This document shows positions 1 through 6,225 of a stretch of 8,224 bases of DNA, in pieces. The notes below the pieces were generated by a model. That model was not told where the DNA came from. It saw nothing but the letters and a program-made list of their open reading frames with translations, and did not search any database. The position numbers and the translations under genes were made by a program. Source of the DNA: Chitinophaga pinensis (GTDB taxonomy: Bacteria > Bacteroidota > Bacteroidia > Flavobacteriales_D > Crocinitomicaceae); the NCBI GenBank assembly GCA_945861175.1, contig CAMATR010000056.1, forward strand, positions 1-8,224. The letters run 5' to 3'. Within the stretch, counting starts at the first letter, position 1. Each line of letters opens with the position of its first letter.

Positions 1-188
1 TAGTAATGAACAACTCCATAGTTCTCCAATTCTTTTTGTTGACCGCGACCATATTCAAATGCATGGATGGTTAATTCATACCCCAAGTCATGCAGTGCTT
101 TGATTCTAAAAAACATATCTATTGCCCCTCCATAATCTGCGGGGAACGGGACATCCAAACAGACGATGTGTAATTTATTTCCTACCAA
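1..188 (-). CDS. GT-B glycosyltransferase, N-terminal part (runs off window)
   Basis: The 62 visible residues look like the N-terminal Rossmann half of a GT4-type (GT-B fold) glycosyltransferase. They read MVGNKLHIVCLDVPFPADYG, then a Gly-rich donor-loop signature (P14-x-P/A-x-Y-G-G, about residues 14-21), then an amphipathic helix (FFRIKALHDLGYE) and a second strand with FEYGRG. Known family role: transfer of a sugar from a nucleotide-sugar to a growing glycan at the cytoplasmic membrane; donor and acceptor cannot be told from this piece. No ATG is available upstream, because an in-frame TAA closes the frame about 14 codons before the conserved strand. I therefore chose TTG at 186-188, which gives a 14-bp overlap with the end of the preceding glycosyltransferase. 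Rare ATC or a start outside the usual set cannot be excluded. The overlap suggests translational coupling with that gene. The C-terminal, nucleotide-sugar-binding half lies outside the window. Confidence 0.8.
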   Translation of the reverse strand, partial: MVGNKLHIVCLDVPFPADYGGAIDMFFRIKALHDLGYELTIHAFEYGRGQQKELENYGVVHY

Positions 189-1308
189 CTTTCGGATAGA
201 TTAATTCCAGTACTTTCATTTCTTCCTCCCAACATTCATTACCGGCGGCTAAAATACAATTTAGCTGAAGGCGCCGCAGTTCTTCAGGGTTATTTTGGAG
301 AAATTGGATTGCCCCAATCAATTTATTTATGCATAGCTTATCAAGCACAACGCCAACATCATATTTACGAATAAGCCCCGCTACTTCAGGTAAATCAGTG
401 CAAATTACGGGTGTTGTAGCATGAAGGTAGTCGAACACTTTGTTGGGAAGTGAAAAGCGGTAATTGAGATTACTGGGTTTATCAAGAGTCAATCCCACAT
501 CTGCCAATGCGGTATATTGCATCATTTCTGAATAAGGCTTTTTACCGATGAATTTCACCCGCTCCACTAATTTGTTGGTCTCAACATAATTCTTTAATTC
601 AGGAACAACATCACCGTCCCCAACAACTAGCAAGGTTACATTAGGCAGAGAGAGCATCGCTTCAACGGCTTCCTCAGCCCCGCGATCAATATTGATTCCT
701 GCGCCTTGTAGAATCAATATAAATTGATTTTCAGCGATGCCAATTTCATTTTTTTGCAATGCTGCAATTCCATTCCATTTTGGCGATACATTTCGAACGA
801 CAAAAAGCTCTTTTTTATATTTTTCTCGATATAATTTCGCAATAGAGTCATTTACAGTATAAACTGTGTTTAGTTTAGGGAAAATCCATCCTTCAATTCC
901 CTCCCAAATTTTCTTCACGCTTGGACGAGAAGTCAACTCAGGCACTTCGGTGAAATACTCATGTGAATCATAAACCAATCGGGCACTTGGTTTGAATTTA
1001 CTAGCCACATAGTTAGCTAAAAGAGTATCTAGATCATTTGATACAAGCAGATTACAACGTTTGAATAGTAAAAAAAGAAACAGCCGAATATTGAATGCGG
1101 CATAAAATAGAGCTCCTTTTTCGAAAAGTAATTTTAAACGGGTTGTTTTATAAGTTCGCTGCGGTAATAGAAGACTGTCTTTTTTAATTCGACCAACAAG
1201 CACAACTTCATATCCTTGTTGCATTAAAAACAAGCAAACCTTATTTACACGATTGTCCGTGTATAGGTCGTTGGTGACAGAAACGATGGCTCTTGGTATT
1301 TTACCCAT
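175..1308 (-). CDS. GT-B fold glycosyltransferase (GT4-like), 377 aa
   Basis: Complete glycosyltransferase, probably cytoplasmic or peripheral at the inner membrane, acting in cell-surface polysaccharide or lipid-linked glycan assembly. The N-terminal domain (about 1-175) starts with a Rossmann strand and the family-like block TNDLYTDNRVNKV (12-24). It then has a hydrophobic stretch (67-83), SNDLDTLLANY (90-100) and YDSHEYFTEVPEL (113-125). The C-terminal domain (about 190-377) carries the typical GT4 order: ILQGAGINIDRGAEEAVEAM (199-218), VVGDGD (228-233), VKFIGKKPYSEM (251-262) and LPNKVFDYLHATTPV (287-301). The canonical EX7E acidic pair is not seen; the position of the second Glu holds Asp293. 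This is common in 'PNK-FDY' type members. The ATG at 1306-1308 puts the first beta strand at the N-terminus, as expected. It lies 17 bp after mfd and overlaps the next glycosyltransferase by 14 bp. Donor and acceptor are unknown. Confidence 0.88.
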   Translation of the reverse strand: MGKIPRAIVSVTNDLYTDNRVNKVCLFLMQQGYEVVLVGRIKKDSLLLPQRTYKTTRLKLLFEKGALFYAAFNIRLFLFLLFKRCNLLVSNDLDTLLANYVASKFKPSARLVYDSHEYFTEVPELTSRPSVKKIWEGIEGWIFPKLNTVYTVNDSIAKLYREKYKKELFVVRNVSPKWNGIAALQKNEIGIAENQFILILQGAGINIDRGAEEAVEAMLSLPNVTLLVVGDGDVVPELKNYVETNKLVERVKFIGKKPYSEMMQYTALADVGLTLDKPSNLNYRFSLPNKVFDYLHATTPVICTDLPEVAGLIRKYDVGVVLDKLCINKLIGAIQFLQNNPEELRRLQLNCILAAGNECWEEEMKVLELIYPKVGRK

Positions 1309-1325
1309 TGCTCAAAGGTAGGAAA

Positions 1326-4300
1326 TCAGTTGTTGCCAACGATGGTGTTTAGCCTTTCAAATGCATCCTTCAAATGTTTGACATCTGAAAATAAGATACG
1401 TAACTTTTCGTTTTGTTCGCTGAGTTTACAATTTTGACCGTTCCTTTGGATAAAGTTCAATATGTCTGTGAATAGTTCTGTTTCGTAGAAATGGGACTGT
1501 GGATTGGAAATAAAGTATCCAATCATTTTGCCTGATTTTATTACGAGTCGCTCAAGTCCAATATTCTGCGCCAACCACCTTAATTTAAATGATAAAACGA
1601 GTTCTTTAACTTGCTTGGGTAATGGTCCGAAGCGATCAATGAGCATTTCAGAGAATTTTTGTAGCGCTTCTTCATCTTTCAAGTTGTCCATTTCTTGGTA
1701 TAAACTCAAGCGTTCGGCAACATTGTTGACGTAATCATCTGGAATACGTACTTCTAAATCAGTTTCGAGCACACAGTCTTTTACAAAATTTAATAGGCTG
1801 TCTGTGGTGCGCTCATCAAAAAGGGTTTTGAATTCGTTTTCACGCAATTCATCAATTGCTTCGTTCAAGATTTTCTGGTACATCTCAAAGCCAATTTCTG
1901 AGATAAAGCCACTTTGTTCACCGCCAAGCATGTTTCCTGCACCGCGAATATCTAAATCTTTCATTGCGATATTGAATCCGGCTCCCAAATCAGAAAATTG
2001 TACGAGCGCTTCGAGTCTTTTTCGAGAGTCTGATGTCATAATACTAAAGGGGGGCGCTACAAGGTAACAGAATCCCTTTTTATTACTTCTTCCGACTCTT
2101 CCGCGTAATTGATGTAAGTCACTTAATCCGAAATTATGAGCGTCATTGATGATGATTGTATTGGCATTGGATATATCTATTCCGGATTCAATAATTGTTG
2201 TAGCAAGTAATACATCGTATTCGCCATTGATAAAATCTAGCATGATTTTCTCAAGTTGTTTACCATCCATTTGTCCATGACCAATTCCCACCCGCACACC
2301 AGGGCATAACCGATTAATCATTCCTGAAATTTCGCGGATATTAGCAAGCCGATTATGAACGAAAAACACCTGTCCTCCTCGACTTACTTCATAAGCAATA
2401 GCGTCTCGTATTATCTCTTCATTAAAATGAATAATTTCCGTAAGAACGGGCTGCCTATTTGCAGGAGGAGTATTTATAATGCTTAAGTCACGAGCACCCA
2501 TCAAAGAAAACTGAAGTGTTCTTGGGATAGGTGTGGCTGTTAGTGTCAGTGTGTCGACAGTGGTACGAAGTGTTTTTAACTTATCTTTCACGGAGACACC
2601 AAATTTTTGTTCTTCGTCGATAATCATAAGACCAAGGTCTTTGAATTTTACACGATTTGAAACGATGGCGTGAGTTCCTATTAGGATGTCTATTTTACCT
2701 TCTGATAGGTTTTTTAATGTTTCTGTTGTTTGCTTTGCTGATTTGAAGCGGTTTATGAAGTCTACAGTAACGGGAAAATCTTTTAAACGCTCTTTAAATG
2801 ATCTGCAGTGTTGCATCGAAAGAATTGTTGTTGGAACCAATATAGCAACTTGTTTACCATCTACTGCAGCTTTAAATGCGGCTCGAATGGCCACCTCTGT
2901 CTTACCAAACCCAACATCTCCACAAATCAAGCGGTCCATTGGGTGTTCAGATTCCATGTCCTCCTTTACCGCTTGAGTAGCTTTCAGTTGATCCGGAGTA
3001 TCTTCGTACATAAAAGAAGCCTCCAGTTCGTTTTGTAGGTAGGTGTCTTCATTGAATGCGAAGCCAGGTTGACTTTTTCGTTTTGCATAAAGCTGGATAA
3101 GATCAAATGCCAGTTCTTTGATCTTGCTTTTAGTTTTGTTTTTGAGTGTTGACCATGCCTGTGACCCTAATTTATTCATCTTTGGCACTGAGCCGTCTTT
3201 TCCTGTAAATTTTGAAATCCTGTGTAAAGAATGAATTCCAACATACAAAACGTCACCATCTTTATAAACTAGTCGAATTGCCTCTTGTGGCTTGCCGTTT
3301 ACATCAATCGTCTCAAGCCCTGAGAATTGTCCTACTCCGTGGTCGATATGCGTCACATAATCCCCTTTTTGAAGATTATAAATCTCTTTTAGCGTTAGGG
3401 CTTGTTTTGCCTGACGGAAACCTTCTGTTAAACGAAAACGATGGTATCGCTCGAAAATTTGATGATCTGTGTAACAAGTGAGTTTTAAGGATTGAGAAAT
3501 AAAACCTTCGTGCAATGCAAGGGGCATAGGACTGAACTCCACCGCCCCCCCAATGTCTTCAAATATTTGATACAAACGATCAATCTGTTTTGGCTGATTT
3601 GAAAAGATGAGGTTTGAATACTTTTGAGTTGTTCGATTTAGCAAATCTTCTCGCAGTAAATCAAAGTTTTTATTGAAGCTCGGTTGTGGTATAAAATCAA
3701 ATTTTATCGTTTTGTCTGGCTTAAAATGAAAGTCTGGGCCCCATTCAATGATTCGTTGATTAACAATCTCCTCTTTTAAGTCGCTTGGATGGTAATACAA
3801 TTCTGCTGGAATCGTATGTTTAACAGTATCTGGCAATTTGGAATAGACACTAACTGATTTTTCATATTCTTTATTAAGCGTCGAAGAAAGTTGATCAAAG
3901 GAGGAGAGCCATACAGTTACATTTCTTCCTAAAAATTCAAAAAAACTGCCATTTCCTTCAAGGTTTAATCTGCCTTGGACATTCGGAATAACGTTGAAGT
4001 GTTTGTGGTTTACAAGAGATAATTGAGTACTTGCATCAAACGTTCTAATTGATTCTACATCATCACCAAAAAATTCTATTCGAAAGGGGTGATCATTTGA
4101 ATAAGAAAAGACATCTACAATCCCTCCTCGAATAGAAAATTGTCCAGGTTCATACACAAAATCTACTCTGTCGAAATGATATTCGAGTAACAGTTCATTA
4201 ATAAAGTCGATGGAATAATTCTTATCAACCTCAATTCGCAAAGTATTTTCAGTAAGTTTCTTTTGAGTGGGAACTTTTTCGAATAAAGCTTCTGGGTAGG

Positions 4301-4667
4301 TAACCACCCAAACATTTTTACCATTGTTTATTTTCTCAAGCACTTCAGCTCTCGAAACTACATTGGAATTATCTGTTTCCTCAAGTTGATATGGAACCCT
4401 ATATGATGCAGGATAAAAAAGTATGCGTTTATCTTCTGGAAAAAGCGCTTGAAGGTCATTTAAAAAGTAAGCGGCTTCTTCTTTATCATTTAAAATGAAA
4501 AGATGATGCCCTGGTGTTTGTTCTGCTAATGCTGCGGCACAGAGACTTCGTGACGAACCAACAAGCCCCCTCCATTGAATGTGCGTTCCAGCGTATTGCA
4601 ATTGATCCGAAGTAGCATCAATTTCAGGAAGTTTAGAGAAAAGGTTTCTGAGGGCTTTAAGTTCCAT
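1326..4667 (-). CDS. mfd: Transcription-repair coupling factor Mfd, 1113 aa
   Basis: Mfd is a dsDNA translocase that removes RNA polymerase stalled at lesions and recruits UvrA for nucleotide excision repair. Domains in order: UvrB-like/UvrA-binding N-terminal module (about 35-340), with the conserved block QFSIRGGIVDVF (176-187); CarD-like RNA-polymerase-interacting domain (about 430-500), starting LQKGDYVTHIDHGVGQF (432-448); and RecG-like SF2 motor. In the motor, Walker A is GDVGFGKT (583-590), motif II is DEEQ (684-687), motif III is TATPIPR (710-716), and motifs V/VI are LATTIIESGID and QLRGRVGR (853-860). The block KDLDIRGAGNMLGGEQSG (903-920) matches the translocation-in-repair region. 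The C-terminal TRCF domain follows (about 970-1070). Length is typical for the family, and all key motor residues are present. The ATG at 4665-4667 lies 3 bp after the fbp stop, so co-transcription with fbp is likely. No SD sequence is apparent; the spacer is only AAA after the TAA. Confidence 0.98.
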   Translation of the reverse strand: MELKALRNLFSKLPEIDATSDQLQYAGTHIQWRGLVGSSRSLCAAALAEQTPGHHLFILNDKEEAAYFLNDLQALFPEDKRILFYPASYRVPYQLEETDNSNVVSRAEVLEKINNGKNVWVVTYPEALFEKVPTQKKLTENTLRIEVDKNYSIDFINELLLEYHFDRVDFVYEPGQFSIRGGIVDVFSYSNDHPFRIEFFGDDVESIRTFDASTQLSLVNHKHFNVIPNVQGRLNLEGNGSFFEFLGRNVTVWLSSFDQLSSTLNKEYEKSVSVYSKLPDTVKHTIPAELYYHPSDLKEEIVNQRIIEWGPDFHFKPDKTIKFDFIPQPSFNKNFDLLREDLLNRTTQKYSNLIFSNQPKQIDRLYQIFEDIGGAVEFSPMPLALHEGFISQSLKLTCYTDHQIFERYHRFRLTEGFRQAKQALTLKEIYNLQKGDYVTHIDHGVGQFSGLETIDVNGKPQEAIRLVYKDGDVLYVGIHSLHRISKFTGKDGSVPKMNKLGSQAWSTLKNKTKSKIKELAFDLIQLYAKRKSQPGFAFNEDTYLQNELEASFMYEDTPDQLKATQAVKEDMESEHPMDRLICGDVGFGKTEVAIRAAFKAAVDGKQVAILVPTTILSMQHCRSFKERLKDFPVTVDFINRFKSAKQTTETLKNLSEGKIDILIGTHAIVSNRVKFKDLGLMIIDEEQKFGVSVKDKLKTLRTTVDTLTLTATPIPRTLQFSLMGARDLSIINTPPANRQPVLTEIIHFNEEIIRDAIAYEVSRGGQVFFVHNRLANIREISGMINRLCPGVRVGIGHGQMDGKQLEKIMLDFINGEYDVLLATTIIESGIDISNANTIIINDAHNFGLSDLHQLRGRVGRSNKKGFCYLVAPPFSIMTSDSRKRLEALVQFSDLGAGFNIAMKDLDIRGAGNMLGGEQSGFISEIGFEMYQKILNEAIDELRENEFKTLFDERTTDSLLNFVKDCVLETDLEVRIPDDYVNNVAERLSLYQEMDNLKDEEALQKFSEMLIDRFGPLPKQVKELVLSFKLRWLAQNIGLERLVIKSGKMIGYFISNPQSHFYETELFTDILNFIQRNGQNCKLSEQNEKLRILFSDVKHLKDAFERLNTIVGNN

Positions 4668-4670
4668 TTT

Positions 4671-5672
4671 TTATTTAAGGAGGCTGAGCGCTTTTTCAAC
4701 CATATTTTTCGATCCAACAAAGAATGGTACACGTTGGTGAAGACGTTTAGGTTCAAGATCTAAAACTCTATTTTTTCCAGTTGAAGCGAGACCCCCTGCT
4801 TGCTCAGCTATAAGCGCTAAGGGATTGCACTCATATAATAAGCGTAATTTCCCTTCCGGAGAAGTGGTGGTTTCAGGATAAATATAGATGCCGCCCTTAA
4901 TCATATTTCTATGAAAATCTGCCACTAACGAACCAATGTATCTTCCTGAATAAGGGGCTCCTTTATCATTTTCGAAGCTTTGGCAATATTGCGTGTATTC
5001 TTTGATGCCGGGATTGCATATGTCAATGTTTCCTTCATTCATGGCATAAATACGTCCCGTTTCTGGCATTTTCATGTTTGGGTGTGACAAACAAAATTCA
5101 CCTATTGAAGGATCCAATGTAAAGCCATTCACACCATTTCCTGTTGTGTAAACAAGCATAGTAGAAGATCCGTATAACACATATCCAGCGGCTATTTGAT
5201 CACTGCCTTTCTGCAACATGTCTTCAAGTGTTGCTAAACTTCCAACGTTAGAAATACGACGATATATTGAGAATATGGTTCCAATTGAAACATTTACATC
5301 AATATTGGATGAACCATCCAAAGGATCAAATAGAACGACATAATTTCCTTTTTTCGCTGATTCAGAAGTGAAAGCAACAAAATCATCATTTTCCTCAGAG
5401 GCAATTCCACAGATTTCGCCACCGTTTTCAAAAGCCTTGATGAATTGTTTGTCTGCGATTACATCCAATTTTTGTTGTTCTTCACCTTGCACATTTACCT
5501 CACCTTGTGCCCCAAGAATATGGTCAACAAGCCCCGCCATTCGAACATCGCGACTCACTATTTTAGAGGCGATTGCGATGTCATTCAATATGCGTGTAAG
5601 TTCACCTGTTGCAAAGGGGAAATCTGCTTGGCGCTCTAGTATGAAATCATTAAGTGTGGTAACTTTTGACAT
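4671..5672 (-). CDS. fbp: Class I fructose-1,6-bisphosphatase, 333 aa
   Basis: Hydrolyses fructose 1,6-bisphosphate to fructose 6-phosphate and phosphate, the committed step of gluconeogenesis; a cytosolic Mg2+-dependent enzyme. The class I family is shown by the metal-site residues Glu93-Glu94 in ASEEND, the signature DPLDGSSNID (116-125), and NEGN (212-215). Also present are YSGRYIGSLVADFHR (241-255) for substrate phosphate binding, Lys275 and Arg277 in EGKLRLLYE, and the third metal ligand Glu281 followed by CNPLALIAEQAGG. The protein is full length for the bacterial family (about 330 residues). The ATG at 5670-5672 gives the usual N-terminus (MSKVTTLNDF) ahead of the first helices. A 75-bp gap separates it from the YqaA-like gene upstream, leaving room for its own promoter; mfd follows after 3 bp. 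Whether the AMP-inhibition site is retained cannot be decided by eye. Confidence 0.98.
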   Translation of the reverse strand: MSKVTTLNDFILERQADFPFATGELTRILNDIAIASKIVSRDVRMAGLVDHILGAQGEVNVQGEEQQKLDVIADKQFIKAFENGGEICGIASEENDDFVAFTSESAKKGNYVVLFDPLDGSSNIDVNVSIGTIFSIYRRISNVGSLATLEDMLQKGSDQIAAGYVLYGSSTMLVYTTGNGVNGFTLDPSIGEFCLSHPNMKMPETGRIYAMNEGNIDICNPGIKEYTQYCQSFENDKGAPYSGRYIGSLVADFHRNMIKGGIYIYPETTTSPEGKLRLLYECNPLALIAEQAGGLASTGKNRVLDLEPKRLHQRVPFFVGSKNMVEKALSLLK

Positions 5673-5688
5673 GTTGCGAAATTTAGCT

Positions 5689-5696
5689 CAAATATC
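5689..5696 (-). promoter_or_regulatory. Weak candidate -7 element for fbp-mfd
   Basis: GATATTTG on the minus strand matches the Bacteroidota -7 consensus TAnnTTTG at five of six fixed positions and lies 16 bp ahead of the fbp ATG. I see no good TTTG -33 element at the expected 17-23 bp upstream. It would give a leader of about 10 nt. The placement in the only sizeable gap of the cluster is the main support; the sequence match is weak. Confidence 0.3.
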
Positions 5697-5747
5697 GTAA
5701 ATCTCTTCGGATTGTATAGTCCAGAAAGCGAGGAGAAAATCAGACTT

Positions 5748-6173
5748 TTATAAAAAAGGAAAAATTAAAATCAGATATCGCAATAATTTCCCGAGAACAA
5801 TTAGAATAAGGACTCTCCAAAAAGGAACCTTAAAGAAGCCTAATGCAATGGTGAGAGGGTCACCTATGATTGGTACCCACGAAAGAAACGCCAACCAATA
5901 ACCGTATTTCTGAATTCTCTTTTCAAAAGTCATTAGTTTTTCTTCTGAGATTCCAAAACGTTTAAACCATAGTGGGTTGCCAAGCTGTCCTAGCCAGTAA
6001 TTGGTAAGGCCGCCCAAAGAATTTCCAACTGTTGCGATTGCCAAGCATAGCCAGGGATCGAAGTTCTGAACTAACAAGGCGATTAATACAAATTCGGAAT
6101 TCATAGGTAAGATCGTCGCTGATAGAAACCCAGCGAGAAACAAACCGATATATCCCAATGAAATAAAGTCCAT
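5748..6173 (-). CDS. yqaA: YqaA-like VTT/DedA-family inner-membrane protein, 141 aa
   Basis: Small polytopic inner-membrane protein of the VTT (DedA/SNARE-associated) superfamily, closest in layout to Escherichia coli YqaA (about 142 aa). Shared blocks as I recall that protein are FLSATILPMNSE (16-27), ATVGNSLGGLTNYWLG (47-62), LSWVPIIGDPL (97-107) and LGKLLRY (127-133). Hydrophobic or re-entrant segments are about 7-38, 42-63, 92-113 and 116-140. Glu27 and the Arg120/Arg132 pair fall where DedA proteins carry functionally important charges. Some DedA relatives are polyprenyl-phosphate or phospholipid transporters, but the substrate of the YqaA branch is not established and I do not assign one. 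The ATG at 6171-6173 is supported by the match at the N-terminus. It abuts the T-tract of the upstream gene's terminator, and a GGAGG sits 9 nt upstream inside that hairpin. The reading frame ends 75 bp before fbp. Confidence 0.88.
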   Translation of the reverse strand: MDFISLGYIGLFLAGFLSATILPMNSEFVLIALLVQNFDPWLCLAIATVGNSLGGLTNYWLGQLGNPLWFKRFGISEEKLMTFEKRIQKYGYWLAFLSWVPIIGDPLTIALGFFKVPFWRVLILIVLGKLLRYLILIFPFL

Positions 6174-6199
6174 AAAAAAAGGCCTCCAATTTGGAGGCC
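6174..6199 (-). terminator. Intrinsic terminator of the T9SS-protein gene
   Basis: Reading the minus strand, GGCCTCCA - AAT - TGGAGGCC forms a perfect 8-bp, GC-rich stem with a 3-nt loop and is followed at once by seven T residues. This is a textbook rho-independent terminator, starting 27 bp after the stop codon of the secreted-protein gene. On the plus strand the hairpin is not followed by T residues, so it works in one direction only. The T-tract ends directly at the ATG of the YqaA-like gene. Confidence 0.9.
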
Positions 6200-6202
6200 C
6201 TT

Positions 6203-6210
6203 CAAAGGTA
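6203..6210 (-). promoter_or_regulatory. Candidate -7 element for the YqaA-like gene
   Basis: TACCTTTG matches all six fixed positions of the Bacteroidota -7 consensus TAnnTTTG, between the stop of the secreted-protein gene and the terminator stem. Transcription would start about 3-6 bp downstream, near the first G residues of the hairpin, giving a leader of about 25 nt made almost wholly of the stem-loop. No clear TTTG -33 element is seen 17-23 bp upstream, so the call rests on the -7 match and its position. Confidence 0.4.
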
Positions 6211-6225
6211 TGAATTCAGATAGAA

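Noticed and set aside
1504..3481. Several plus-strand open frames of 76-96 codons
   Set aside because: All lie antisense inside mfd, have no recognisable domains, and mfd is intact and conserved across the region.
4526..4763. Short open frames on both strands at the mfd-fbp junction
   Set aside because: They cross the ends of two well-supported genes in other frames and show no family signature.
5368..5700. Plus-strand open frame of 110 codons inside fbp
   Set aside because: Antisense shadow of fbp; composition is Ser/Cys-rich with no motif.
5673..5747. Hairpin or terminator between the YqaA-like gene and fbp
   Set aside because: Only a three-base-pair GGA/TCC core with poor flanking pairing is visible and no T-tract follows.
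5962..6189. Second minus-strand frame overlapping the YqaA-like gene
   Set aside because: It would begin inside the terminator hairpin and is out of frame with the recognisable VTT-family protein.
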